NCBI GenBank assembly: GCA_026418905.1 | Contig: JAOAAK010000005.1 | Coordinates: forward strand, 1 to 39,613 | Direction of reading: 5' to 3' | DNA: 39,613 nucleotides | DNA from: Bacteroidales bacterium | GTDB taxonomy: Bacteria; Bacteroidota; Bacteroidia; Bacteroidales; DTU049 | In this document: positions 18,012 through 26,641 of the stretch, in pieces | Position numbering within the stretch: the stretch's first letter is position 1 | Layout of the letters: every line of letters starts with the position of its first letter | Notes under the pieces: model-generated | The model's database searches: none | The model's input: the letters and a program-made list of their open reading frames with translations, nothing else | Told to the model about the DNA's origin: nothing | Made by a program: the position numbers and the translations under genes

Positions 18012-18674
18012 TCAACGAGAAAATTTCTCGTAGTTCCGAACAACTTGCTCCCAATTGATCACATTGAAGAAATTCTCTACGTATTCGGCCCTCCTGTTTT
18101 GGTATTTTAGATAATATGCATGTTCCCACACATCCAAACCAAGAATAGGATAGCCTCGATCAGAAACAACAGACATCAAAGGATTGTCCTGATTAGGGGT
18201 TGTAGTTATTTTTAATTTTTTATCCTTGTCGACGATAAGCCACGCCCAACCACTTCCAAAAACACTCAGAGCAGCTTCCTTAAACTCTTTCTTAAAATTA
18301 TCCATCGAGCCCCATTGCTTAAGAAAAATCTTTGCAAATTCACCATCAGGTAAAGGACGACCACCTGATATCATACAATTCCAGAAAAATTCATGATTCC
18401 AAAATCCTCCACCGTTATTCCTGACTTTCACATCATATTTATTGATATTACTGAAAACCTCTTCCATACTCATTTTTTCCAACTCAGGGAAAGTTTTAAA
18501 AGTTGATATAAAGTTATTATAGTAACTACGGTGGTGTTTATCATAATGCAACTGCATCGTTTGTGCATCAATGTATGGTTCTAACGCATCATAGGCATAG
18601 GGCAATGGCTTAAACTCATGCTGAGAACTCCCAAGCAAATATAAAATGACAAAGAAAATTGTTGTGATTTTCAT
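18012..18674 (-). CDS. Superoxide dismutase (Fe/Mn family), predicted exported
   Basis: 220 residues. A hydrophobic N-terminal segment MKITTIFFVILYLLGSSQ precedes the normal superoxide dismutase start (FKPLPYAYDALEPYID), so this copy is probably exported. The four metal ligands are His43 (LHYDKHH), His94 (FWNHEFFW), Asp181 and His185 (DVWEHAYY). Metal-preference positions are mixed: NGGGFWNHEFFWNC resembles the iron type around W-NH-FFWNC, but it has Gly rather than Gln before it, and the second site is PNQDNPL with Gln162 as in manganese enzymes. It may accept either metal. The start overlaps the stop of the other dismutase by 4 nt, so they are made from one message; a strong terminator follows. 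Confidence 0.93.
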   Translation of the reverse strand: MKITTIFFVILYLLGSSQHEFKPLPYAYDALEPYIDAQTMQLHYDKHHRSYYNNFISTFKTFPELEKMSMEEVFSNINKYDVKVRNNGGGFWNHEFFWNCMISGGRPLPDGEFAKIFLKQWGSMDNFKKEFKEAALSVFGSGWAWLIVDKDKKLKITTTPNQDNPLMSVVSDRGYPILGLDVWEHAYYLKYQNRRAEYVENFFNVINWEQVVRNYEKFSR

Positions 18675-19324
18675 GATCCTATGATTTTCTCATACCTTTC
18701 CTGAACTGCCTCCCAATTGATAACATTCCAGAAAGCTTTGACATAATCAGCCCTTCTGTTTTGGTATTTAAGATAATAAGCATGTTCCCAAACATCAAGT
18801 CCTAAAATGGGATAACCTTTTACTTCGGCAATGCTCATCAAAGGATTATCCTGATTTGGCGTAGAAATGACTTTTAATTGATTATCCTCTGTCAAAATAA
18901 GCCATGCCCAACCGCTACCAAATCTGTTAAGTGCTGCTTTGGTGAATTCTTCCTGAAATTGGGTAAAACTCCCAAATGTCTTTTCAATATGCTTAAATAA
19001 ATCCCCCGAAGGTTTCTCATTTTCGTTTAATTTGAGCCACTTCCAGAAAAGATAATGGTTGATGTGACCTCCTCCATTGTTCCGAACACCAACGGGAAAT
19101 TCTTCAATCTTTAAAAAAATTTCTGTCAAAGGAATTTCTTTGCGAGCATCATTTTCAAGGATCTGATTCACATTACTGACGTAAGTTCCATGATGCTTTG
19201 TATGATGAATTTCCATAGTCATGGCATCGATAAACGGCTCAAGTGCCAAGTATGAATAACCAAGTTCAGGTAACTGATATGGGTATTTTAGTGCCGTTTC
19301 CTCTAAAATGAATAACTTTTTCAT
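18671..19324 (-). CDS. Superoxide dismutase (Fe/Mn family), manganese-like, probably cytoplasmic
   Basis: 217 residues. After a 13-residue leader (MKKLFILEETALK) without a proper hydrophobic core, the standard fold begins at YPYQLPELGYSY. Metal ligands are His40 (MEIHHTKHH), His90 (GGHINHYLFW), Asp177 and His181 (DVWEHAYY). NGGGHINHYLFWKWL and PNQDNPL (Gln158) are the manganese-type signatures. It shares long identical stretches with the exported copy, such as GYPILGLDVWEHAYYLK, which indicates tandem duplication followed by divergence of the N-terminus. The TAACTTTG box upstream is the likely promoter for the pair. Confidence 0.93.
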   Translation of the reverse strand: MKKLFILEETALKYPYQLPELGYSYLALEPFIDAMTMEIHHTKHHGTYVSNVNQILENDARKEIPLTEIFLKIEEFPVGVRNNGGGHINHYLFWKWLKLNENEKPSGDLFKHIEKTFGSFTQFQEEFTKAALNRFGSGWAWLILTEDNQLKVISTPNQDNPLMSIAEVKGYPILGLDVWEHAYYLKYQNRRADYVKAFWNVINWEAVQERYEKIIGS

Positions 19325-19351
19325 AACTTTTATTTTTATTTGTTCTTAATT

Positions 19352-19359
19352 CAAAGTTA
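19352..19359 (-). promoter_or_regulatory. Putative -7 box for the superoxide dismutase pair
   Basis: TAACTTTG on the minus strand is an exact TAnnTTTG match 27 nt before the ATG at 19324, in the 93-bp gap after infB. No convincing -33 box is seen. Confidence 0.45.
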
Positions 19360-19417
19360 CAAGAAAAACAAAAATTGATACTAAAAAATGACAAACATCA
19401 GAAGACTAAGTATTTAC

Positions 19418-22400
19418 TTACTTTTTCTCCTCCTCCACAAAAGCTTCGATGATGTCACCTACTTTTATATCATTAAAATTCTGAATAGCGATTCCACATT
19501 CTTGCCCGCTAAAAACTTCTTTTGCGTCATCTTTGAATCGTTTCAACGAAGAAATGTTACCAGTATGAATAACTATACCATTTCTCAGAAGGTGAACTTT
19601 ATTGCTTCTAGAAATTTTTCCGTCCAATACCATACATCCAGCCACTATGCCAACTTGTGAAATCTTGAAAGTTTCACGTACTTCTGCTGTTCCAATGGTT
19701 TTCTCAACAATGGTTGGTTCAAGCATACCTTCAATAGCGTCTTTTACTTGTTCTATTGCGTCGTAAATAATGTTGTATGTGCGAATTTCTATTTGCTCGG
19801 ACTCAGCAAGTTTTCTGGCAGCAACCGAAGGACGTACATTAAAGCCCAAAATGATAGCATTACTTGCTGATGCAAGTAGGACATCAGATTCAGTTATACC
19901 TCCCACTGCCTTGTGTATCACATTAACTTGAACCTTATCTGTACTTAGCTTAAGAAGTGCATCCGAGAGTGCTTCTACCGATCCATCAACATCGCCTTTT
20001 ATAATGAAATTGAGTTCTTTGAAATCACCAATGGCAATTCGACGACCGATTTCGTCGAGTGTAATATGTTTTTTCGTACGAAGGGACTGTTCTCTGAGAA
20101 TCTGCTGACGTTTAGCAGCGATTTCTTTGGCTTTATGTTCGTCAGGATAAACAACCAGTTTATCTCCAGCAGCTGGAGCTCCGGATAACCCCAAAATAAG
20201 TGCAGGAGTACTTGGGTAAGCTTCTTGAATCGGTTGATTACGTTCATTAAACATAGCTTTAATCTTTCCAAAGTATGGTCCTGCTACAACCACATCACCC
20301 ACTCTTAATGTACCTTTATGGACAAGCACCGTAGCAGTATAACCACGGCCCTTATCTAATGAAGATTCAATAATAGTCCCCACAGCTGGCCGGTTAGGAT
20401 TTGCTTTCAAATCCAACATATCGGCTTCAAGCAAAACCTTTTCAAGAAGCTTGTCAACGTTGATGCCATGCTTAGCACTGATTTCTTGGCATTGATATTT
20501 TCCACCCCAATCTTCTACCAAAATATTCATCTGTGCAAGTTGCTCTCTAATTTTATCAGGATTAGCAGTTGGTTTATCAATCTTATTAATAGCAAATACC
20601 ATAGGGACATTAGCTGCCCTAGCATGATTAATTGCTTCTACCGTCTGTGGCATGACTTGATCGTCGGCAGCAATCACTATAATAGCCACATCTGTGACCT
20701 TTGCTCCTCGAGCTCGCATTGCTGTAAAAGCTTCGTGTCCTGGAGTGTCAAGAAACGTAATTTTTCTTCCATTTTCTAAAGTAACTTCATAAGCTCCAAT
20801 ATGCTGAGTTATTCCACCAGCTTCACCAGCTATCACATTTGTTTTTCGAATATAATCAAGCAAAGATGTTTTTCCATGATCCACATGCCCCATCACTGTC
20901 ACAACAGGTGGCCTAGGGACAAGAGTAGAGGGATCGTCTTCTACTTCCTCTTCTTCTATTTCTTCTTTGATCGAAATAAATTCTGCTTCATAGCCAAATT
21001 CATCGGCAAGAATGGTTATCAATTCAGCATCGAGTCTCTGATTTAGTGAAACGATTACGCCCAGATTCATACATGCCTGAATGAGTTTCACGGCCGGCAC
21101 GTTCATCAAAGTTGCAAGTTCACTAACAGTTATGAATTCGCTAACTTTTAACTTTTTGCTTTCTTTTTCTATCTCTTCAAGTAGTTCTTGTTGTTGTTGT
21201 TTGATTTCTTCACGCTTTAATCTCTTATACTTAGATGTTTTTGATTTGGTCTTTTCTTGAAGTTTTGCCAATGTTTCTTTGATGTGCTTTTCAATTTCTT
21301 CATCAGAAATCCCAGGTCGTTCTTCAACCCATTTTTCTTTTTTCCTGAAATCTTTTTCAAATCGTTGCTGTTTGCGGAGGTCTTTCTCCTTATCTTTATC
21401 TTTATTTTTGTCTTTGGTAAAAACTTGCTTTTTCTCTTTTAATTCAGTCTTGGCTGAATCAGCGGGAGTTGAAGTTGGTGATGTTTTAGCTACGGGACGT
21501 CTATGAAACTCATGAATACGTTTTCTCTTACGATCTCGCTTTTTAAAATTACCTTCAACCGTCTCACTCTTCTGAGGTGGAGGAGGCTCTTTTTTAAGTT
21601 TAGTAGATTCAAGATCGATCTTTCCAAGCACGTTTGGCCCTTTAAGTTTCTCAACAGTAATTTTAACATAGCGATCATCTTCTATAACCTTCTCGTCAAT
21701 AGCTTCATCTTTTTCTGGACTAGGAGTTTCTTCTTTTACATCTGATAAAATGTCACTTTGGGAAATGGTAGTTTCACTTTTTTGTTCTTCATCAATTTTT
21801 TTGTCTTGCTCAACAAGCAAAGTTTTCTCTTCTGCAACCGTTTCCATTATAGTGAGCTTATCATTCAAAACTGTTTCAGTAATAGTTTCCTGACTCGGTA
21901 TTTGATCTTTATTATTATTTTCTGTTTCTTCTGATTGAGATACGATTTCTTCAACAATTTTGGTTTCTTTTTTTTCAGTAATTGATTCAGAAGGTTTGAT
22001 TTTTTCTTTTTTTGTTTTTTTTCTCTTTTCAGGATGTAGCTTTTCTTCATCAAGTACACCTAAAATTTTAGGTCCTGTAACTATAGGTATTTCTGTCGGG
22101 ATAATTTCCTTTCTAATTTCCGCCATTTCAGGTGTCAAGATCTCTTTCTGAAGTTGTGGTTCTTGTGTGGGCAATGGTTCCTCTGAAATATCTTTTTCAA
22201 CTTTTGCTGCATGTTCTGCTTTAATTTTTTCCTGAGCTTGATAGAATTCTGTAGGAAATGCTTTTTGCAAAATTTGCAAGGCTTCTTCGGTGACTCTATC
22301 GTTTGGATTTTTTACAGAAATTCCCTTATCTTCAAGCACTTTTTGAAGTTTTTGGAAAGCTAGTCCCATTTTGGATGCCAGTTGGCCAAGCCGAATTTTC

Positions 22401-22423
22401 ATTCCTACAATTTCTTCCATCAT
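19418..22423 (-). CDS. infB: Translation initiation factor IF-2
   Basis: 1001 residues. The N-terminal IF2_N-like helix ([20 protein letters not shown]) is followed by a long, charged Glu/Lys/Pro-rich linker (about 80-410) with two PxxLGxxD elements ([18 protein letters not shown]) typical of Bacteroidota IF-2. A second IF2_N segment lies at about 425-480. The GTPase domain starts near 503 with G1 [10 protein letters not shown]3 DTPGHEAF and G4 NKIDKP. The beta-barrel and C-terminal initiator-tRNA-binding domains complete the protein. ATG at 22423 is used; ATGs at 22420 and 22402 are alternatives. It lies 42 nt after nusA in the order rimP-nusA-infB that is conserved across bacteria. Confidence 0.96.
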   Translation of the reverse strand: MMEEIVGMKIRLGQLASKMGLAFQKLQKVLEDKGISVKNPNDRVTEEALQILQKAFPTEFYQAQEKIKAEHAAKVEKDISEEPLPTQEPQLQKEILTPEMAEIRKEIIPTEIPIVTGPKILGVLDEEKLHPEKRKKTKKEKIKPSESITEKKETKIVEEIVSQSEETENNNKDQIPSQETITETVLNDKLTIMETVAEEKTLLVEQDKKIDEEQKSETTISQSDILSDVKEETPSPEKDEAIDEKVIEDDRYVKITVEKLKGPNVLGKIDLESTKLKKEPPPPQKSETVEGNFKKRDRKRKRIHEFHRRPVAKTSPTSTPADSAKTELKEKKQVFTKDKNKDKDKEKDLRKQQRFEKDFRKKEKWVEERPGISDEEIEKHIKETLAKLQEKTKSKTSKYKRLKREEIKQQQQELLEEIEKESKKLKVSEFITVSELATLMNVPAVKLIQACMNLGVIVSLNQRLDAELITILADEFGYEAEFISIKEEIEEEEVEDDPSTLVPRPPVVTVMGHVDHGKTSLLDYIRKTNVIAGEAGGITQHIGAYEVTLENGRKITFLDTPGHEAFTAMRARGAKVTDVAIIVIAADDQVMPQTVEAINHARAANVPMVFAINKIDKPTANPDKIREQLAQMNILVEDWGGKYQCQEISAKHGINVDKLLEKVLLEADMLDLKANPNRPAVGTIIESSLDKGRGYTATVLVHKGTLRVGDVVVAGPYFGKIKAMFNERNQPIQEAYPSTPALILGLSGAPAAGDKLVVYPDEHKAKEIAAKRQQILREQSLRTKKHITLDEIGRRIAIGDFKELNFIIKGDVDGSVEALSDALLKLSTDKVQVNVIHKAVGGITESDVLLASASNAIILGFNVRPSVAARKLAESEQIEIRTYNIIYDAIEQVKDAIEGMLEPTIVEKTIGTAEVRETFKISQVGIVAGCMVLDGKISRSNKVHLLRNGIVIHTGNISSLKRFKDDAKEVFSGQECGIAIQNFNDIKVGDIIEAFVEEEKK

Positions 22424-22465
22424 GCTTAATTTCGTGAATAAAATTACAAAGATTCTATCAATCCA

Positions 22466-23707
22466 TTATTCAAATTCACTTTTCAATATTCGAATAATTT
22501 CATCAATGGTTTCTTCTTCAAGATCCGTTTTCTCTATGAGTTCGTCGCGGGGTATAGCCAACACGCTTTTGGCTGTTTCACACCCTATTCCCTTCAAAAC
22601 ATCAATAATCCATTCATCAATTTCGTCTGCAAATTCATCAAGAAACACATCGTCTTCATATTCGGTAGCATCAACATCACGAAATATTTCAATTTCGTAA
22701 CCCACAAGTTTTGAAGCAAGTTTGATGTTAATTCCACCTTTCCCTATAGCCAGCGATATTTGATCAGGTTTTAGGTATACTTCAATTTTTTTCTTGTCCT
22801 CCAGAATAATTACATCAGATATTTTAGCTGGAGCAAGAGCACGAGTAACCAAAACAGACAAATTCGAACTATAATTTATTAAATCGATGTTTTCATTTCT
22901 AAGTTCTCTAACTATTGGATGTATTCGGGAACCCTTCATCCCAACACATGCACCAACAGGATCGATGCGTTCACTAAAAGATTCCACAGCAACTTTAGCT
23001 TTTTCTCCAGGTTGACGCACCACTTTTCGAATTATAATTAAACCATCATAAATCTCAGGAATTTCCTGCTCGAGCAATTTTTCTAGGAATTTCGGTGAAG
23101 TCCTAGACAAAATAATAAATGGCGTGTTTCCCTTAAATTCTATTTTCTCTACCACAGCCCTGATGGTATCACCTTTTTTATAATTATCCTTGGGAATAAG
23201 TTCAGTTACAGGTAAAATAAGCTCAAAATCTTCGTCATCACTGATAAGTAATTCCTTCTTAGAAATTTGCTTCACTTCGCCAGTAACTATTTCTCCAACT
23301 TTATCTTTATATTTCTGGTAAATATTATTTTTTTCAATTTCTGAAATTTTTGCGCGAAGGATTTGAAGAATATATTGTATTTCCCTACGGTTGAAATTTG
23401 AAATAGGGTACAATTCCATTACTTGCTCACCTAGATCAAAATCCGGTTCGATTTTAATTGCTTCACTATAAGCTATTTGAGTATTAGGATCTTCCACCTC
23501 ATCATCCTTTACAATAGTCCGAACACGCCAGATTTCTACGTCGTTGGTAGCAGGATTGATGGTAATCTCGAAATTGTTTGCTCCGTCGTATTTCTTAGCA
23601 AGAACATATAAAAAAGTATCCGTTAGTATTCGCAATAACTCTTCTTTATCAACAGCTTTGGAATCTTTAAATTCACCAAAAGCTTCAATTAATGAAATCT
23701 GTTCCAT
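22466..23707 (-). CDS. nusA: Transcription termination/antitermination factor NusA
   Basis: 413 residues from the ATG at 23707. The longer frame to 23728 would start with TTG and overlap rimP, while MEQISLIEAFGEFK at 23707 looks like a normal NusA start 7 nt after the rimP stop. Domains in order: the N-terminal RNA-polymerase-binding domain (about 1-125), an S1 domain (about 130-200, VGEIVTGEVKQIS), and two KH domains (about 205-345, with GACVGMKGSRI and SLAIGKGGINIKLASKLVG). The acidic C-terminal helix-hairpin-helix segment (about 355-413, VLKGIGCETAKSVL) resembles the single C-terminal repeat seen in this phylum. NusA controls pausing, termination and antitermination. Confidence 0.95.
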   Translation of the reverse strand: MEQISLIEAFGEFKDSKAVDKEELLRILTDTFLYVLAKKYDGANNFEITINPATNDVEIWRVRTIVKDDEVEDPNTQIAYSEAIKIEPDFDLGEQVMELYPISNFNRREIQYILQILRAKISEIEKNNIYQKYKDKVGEIVTGEVKQISKKELLISDDEDFELILPVTELIPKDNYKKGDTIRAVVEKIEFKGNTPFIILSRTSPKFLEKLLEQEIPEIYDGLIIIRKVVRQPGEKAKVAVESFSERIDPVGACVGMKGSRIHPIVRELRNENIDLINYSSNLSVLVTRALAPAKISDVIILEDKKKIEVYLKPDQISLAIGKGGINIKLASKLVGYEIEIFRDVDATEYEDDVFLDEFADEIDEWIIDVLKGIGCETAKSVLAIPRDELIEKTDLEEETIDEIIRILKSEFE

Positions 23708-23714
23708 ATCATTA

Positions 23715-24167
23715 TTATTTTTTCCCAATAGAAAGTTTTACTTGTACTTTTTTGCATGCATCATATGCTATATCTTTCTTCTCAGAAACTTTAACTTTTA
23801 ATCCTCTCGTAATTTCTATCGTAAAATATTCATCCTTCACATTTACCAATTGTCCATGATAGATAGTACCATCTTGCATCGTGACTTTCACCAACTGGCC
23901 TATATTTTTAATAAACTGTCTTCTCAACTTGAGTGGTGATTCTACTCCCCATGAGCTTACTTGCAAAGAAAAATTTTCTTCCGATAATAAATGGTTTCTA
24001 ATATAGTTAGAAAGGGAAACACAATCTTCTATAGCAACACCTTTGTCACCATCAAGATAAACGTAGACATCATTTTCCGAAGAAACATCAATTTCAACAA
24101 GAAATAAGTCCGTTCTTTGAATTAAAAATTTTTCAACAATTTCTTTTATTTGTTCTTTTTTCAACAT
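23715..24167 (-). CDS. rimP: Ribosome maturation factor RimP
   Basis: 150 residues with the two-domain RimP layout. The N-terminal alpha/beta domain contains VYLDGDKGVAIEDCVSLSNYI, matching the family's D-x-x-x-G-(V/I)-x-(I/L)-x-D-C motif. VSSWGVESPLKLRRQFIKNIG is the conserved S-PG-(I/L)-(D/E)-RPL-like segment, and a C-terminal SH3-like barrel follows. It binds the 30S subunit during maturation. It is the first gene of rimP-nusA-infB. No clear TAnnTTTG box is visible in the short gap between its ATG and the tRNA terminator. Confidence 0.92.
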   Translation of the reverse strand: MLKKEQIKEIVEKFLIQRTDLFLVEIDVSSENDVYVYLDGDKGVAIEDCVSLSNYIRNHLLSEENFSLQVSSWGVESPLKLRRQFIKNIGQLVKVTMQDGTIYHGQLVNVKDEYFTIEITRGLKVKVSEKKDIAYDACKKVQVKLSIGKK

Positions 24168-24187
24168 AACTTGTTTACTTTATAATG

Positions 24188-24216
24188 AAAAAGGGGACAA
24201 AGATTGTCCCCTTTTT
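24188..24216 (-). terminator. Rho-independent terminator after tRNA-Gln
   Basis: A 13-bp inverted repeat (24188-24200 and 24204-24216) with core GGGGACAA/TTGTCCCC closes a 3-nt loop. On the minus strand the stem ends in five T. It lies 8 nt after the tRNA-Gln 3' end and just before rimP, so it separates the two units. Confidence 0.85.
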
Positions 24217-24224
24217 TGGTGGGG

Positions 24225-24295
24225 TTGACCGACCAGGATTCGAACCTGGACTGACAGAACCAAAATCTGTAGTGCTACCGTTACACCATCGGTCA
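24225..24295 (-). tRNA. tRNA-Gln, anticodon TTG
   Basis: 71 nt on the minus strand. The acceptor stem TGACCGA (24295-24289) pairs with TCGGTCA (24232-24226), with A as discriminator at 24225. The anticodon arm has stem ACAGA/TCTGT and a seven-base loop TTTTGGT, giving anticodon TTG. The T-arm is CCAGG-TTCGAAT-CCTGG. CCA is not encoded. The D-arm holds the usual GGT of the D-loop. A promoter box and a terminator flank it, so it is a single-gene unit. Confidence 0.96.
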
Positions 24296-24304
24296 GAACT
24301 GATG

Positions 24305-24312
24305 CAAAATTA
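24305..24312 (-). promoter_or_regulatory. Promoter of tRNA-Gln (-7 box)
   Basis: TAATTTTG on the minus strand ends 9 nt before the 5' end of the mature tRNA. A TTTTG lies 17 nt further upstream (about 24330-24334) and can act as the -33 box. Position and spacing fit well for a stable-RNA promoter of Bacteroidota type. Confidence 0.65.
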
Positions 24313-24337
24313 CAAAAAATTCAAAAAAACAAAATAA

Positions 24338-25756
24338 TTATTTTCCACGACCCTGCAAAATGATTAAAAAAGTATATATAATAATTTTAATATCCATGGT
24401 CAATGACATGTTTTCAAGATACAAAATATCGTATTTTAATCTTTCAATCATTTGATCAACGTTTTCGGCATAACCATACTTAACTTGACCCCAACTTGTA
24501 ATTCCTGGTTTTATTCGTAGTAACAATCTATAGTATGGTGCACGTTGCAAGATTTGATCTATGTAATATTTTCTCTCTGGCCGGGGTCCTACTAGCGACA
24601 TATTACCGATCAATACATTAAAAAACTGAGGTAATTCATCAATACGATATTTTCTCAAAATTCTTCCCAGCGGGGTGATTCGAGGATCATTTTTACTAGA
24701 AAGAGCTGGTCCATTCTTTTCTGCATCAACATACATCGAACGAAATTTATGCATGATAAAAGGTTTTCCGTAACGACCGATTCTTTCTTGACTATATATG
24801 ATAGGTCCTTTAGAGGTTAATTTAATCAATATTGCTGTAATAACGAAAATTGGTGATAATAAGACAATAGCTAATATAGACACAACAATATCCATAGCAC
24901 GTTTTACGATTCTCTGCCATGCTGGCATAAGTTCTGCAGGGACATGAATAAACGGAGCATAAAAAATACCATCAGTTTTAACTGTTCCAATCAAAATATC
25001 CCGATAATCAGGCATGATAAGAATTTCCACAGGGTAAGATTCAAGCACAATTAAGATTTTGGAAAGCAAAGCATGTTCCGATGGTTCAACAGCAATAATG
25101 ACCTCGTCAATCTCATTCTTTTGCATTATTAAATCGAGATCGTCAATCGTCCCTAGTCTGGGTAAATATTCCCTCAGAAAATCATCATTCTCATGAAGTG
25201 AAACATACCCGATAAAGAAATTGCCAGATTTCAACGGCTGATGGACTATCTCTTGATAAGCATGTAATGCATTTCCATTGTTTCCTACCAACAAAGTTTT
25301 GAAACCCCATTTTCCAGTTCGAATTTTTTTTATAGTCTGACTTGTAATGAAAAGCCTTCCCGCGTAAGTGAGAGTGAAATGAACAATAAAAAGAAAAAGA
25401 AAAGATTTGTAATATGCTGTGAAATTAGGCACAATATCATCGAGGATAATCATAAAAAACAAAATGAGTGATCCAATGGTAGTCTGAATCAAAGTTTTTT
25501 CCATCTCTTTCAGACGGGATCTTTTAAAGATTTTTTCATAAAAACCAGTAAAAAAATAAAGAAATATCCATCCGCTAGGTACCAATGTTATTCCAAGGTA
25601 GAATTTTGCATCAGCTGTTACATTTTTCCATATTTCCTCAATGGGTATTCCTCCAAGATATTTACGAAAAGAAAAAAGAAGCGACCATGCTAAAGCTGCA
25701 GATAAAATATCCGACGTAATGTATTTTAATTTTTGGAAAAATGGATTCATTTTCAT
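24338..25756 (-). CDS. Polyprenyl-phosphate sugar phosphotransferase (WbaP/WcaJ type)
   Basis: 472 residues. Four or five N-terminal membrane helices (about 10-130) precede a CoA-binding-like Rossmann domain (about 145-265, LLVGNNGNALHAYQEI). The C-terminal bacterial sugar transferase domain starts after one more helix (about 280-310). Its motifs are KRAMDIVVS, IYSQERIGRYGKPFIMHKFRSM, a Lys-Asn-DPRITPLGRILRKYRIDELPQ stretch containing the catalytic D-E, and NVLIGNMSLVGPRPE. The enzyme links a sugar-1-phosphate to undecaprenyl phosphate, the first step of a surface glycan or exopolysaccharide. It ends a three-gene run; no other glycan genes are in the window, so the polymer is unknown. The ATG overlaps the lipoprotein stop by 4 nt. 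Confidence 0.93.
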   Translation of the reverse strand: MKMNPFFQKLKYITSDILSAALAWSLLFSFRKYLGGIPIEEIWKNVTADAKFYLGITLVPSGWIFLYFFTGFYEKIFKRSRLKEMEKTLIQTTIGSLILFFMIILDDIVPNFTAYYKSFLFLFIVHFTLTYAGRLFITSQTIKKIRTGKWGFKTLLVGNNGNALHAYQEIVHQPLKSGNFFIGYVSLHENDDFLREYLPRLGTIDDLDLIMQKNEIDEVIIAVEPSEHALLSKILIVLESYPVEILIMPDYRDILIGTVKTDGIFYAPFIHVPAELMPAWQRIVKRAMDIVVSILAIVLLSPIFVITAILIKLTSKGPIIYSQERIGRYGKPFIMHKFRSMYVDAEKNGPALSSKNDPRITPLGRILRKYRIDELPQFFNVLIGNMSLVGPRPERKYYIDQILQRAPYYRLLLRIKPGITSWGQVKYGYAENVDQMIERLKYDILYLENMSLTMDIKIIIYTFLIILQGRGK

Positions 25757-26610
25757 GGAGTGCTATGCATGAGCTTTATGTTATCCAGCCATAAAACAGC
25801 TTGTGCTTTATCCGACGGACATTGTAATTTAATAAATAACACAAATGAAGTTGCTGTCCCTTCCCTACCAATTAGAGGGGTAAAATTTACATAGATTTTT
25901 TTCCATTTTTCTGTCGGATTTATCACAAGAAATGGATGTTCAATTATTCTGTCTTGTTTGTTGATGTACATTCCAACCACAAATTTATCCGTTGTCTTAT
26001 AATGCATTTCTAGGAATGTATAACCCAAGGAAGGTAAAGCATAAGGTTGGTGTGAAATGACGATAGCTTCAGGTCTAATCTTGTCCACCACCATTTTACC
26101 TGAAAAATTACCTTCGAAAACATCAGTATTTTGCTTTATGATGAGTGTATCACTACCCTGAGAAGGTATAAGCTTCAATCCCTCCTGTTCAAAATCTTCT
26201 ATAAAATCAAAAACCACGTCTGTGACATAACTCACTCGTGGTTTGAAATATACGATGGAATCTGGATTTAGGAGAACAGTTGTGTCATAACTTGTCATAA
26301 AAGGATACACAGCACGAGTTGCACCGATTCCATTTAGTTTAATTCCAGGAAAAACTGTAATTTTCTGAACTCCTTCTTTTAAAACCGGTATTTTAGTTGG
26401 CATTTCAAACACACCAATCTTTTCTCCACCTACATATACCCAAGCATCAGATATATTTTGTTGCGCTGTGCCTGCTGTATCGCTGCAAAAAAAATAAATA
26501 GAATCGATGTAAAAATATACTGGGTGCTTTTCTGGAGGATTGATTAAATCGCATCCTGCTAATACCATTCCCACCCAAAAAGCTAAATTTACACTTCCAC
26601 GTTGAATCAT
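25753..26610 (-). CDS. Lipoprotein with C-terminal jelly-roll-like domain, function unknown
   Basis: 285 residues from the ATG at 26610. This start gives a normal lipoprotein signal (MIQRGSVNLAFWVGMVLAGC). The longer form from 26658 would put 16 extra residues in front and overlap the oxidoreductase by 17 nt. The first part (about 25-130) has a beta-rich domain in which GGEKIGVFEMPTKIPVL resembles a surface-carbohydrate-associated fold. The second part (about 135-285) is like a carbohydrate-binding jelly roll, with FSGKMVVDK, TFLEMHYKTTDKFVVGMYI, WKKIYVNFTPLI and a closing VLWLDNIKLMH. It may bind a glycan or assist the neighbouring sugar transferase; that is inference from position only. Confidence 0.72.
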   Translation of the reverse strand: MIQRGSVNLAFWVGMVLAGCDLINPPEKHPVYFYIDSIYFFCSDTAGTAQQNISDAWVYVGGEKIGVFEMPTKIPVLKEGVQKITVFPGIKLNGIGATRAVYPFMTSYDTTVLLNPDSIVYFKPRVSYVTDVVFDFIEDFEQEGLKLIPSQGSDTLIIKQNTDVFEGNFSGKMVVDKIRPEAIVISHQPYALPSLGYTFLEMHYKTTDKFVVGMYINKQDRIIEHPFLVINPTEKWKKIYVNFTPLIGREGTATSFVLFIKLQCPSDKAQAVLWLDNIKLMHSTP

Positions 26611-26641
26611 ATTAAACAAACGGAAAAAGAATAACTTTATT

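Noticed and set aside
20468-21046. Plus-strand ORFs inside infB
   Set aside because: They are the complement of the GTPase and linker regions of IF-2 and carry no signals.
23708-23728. Longer NusA beginning at 23728
   Set aside because: It would start with TTG and overlap rimP by 14 nt; the ATG at 23707 gives the usual NusA N-terminus 7 nt after the rimP stop.
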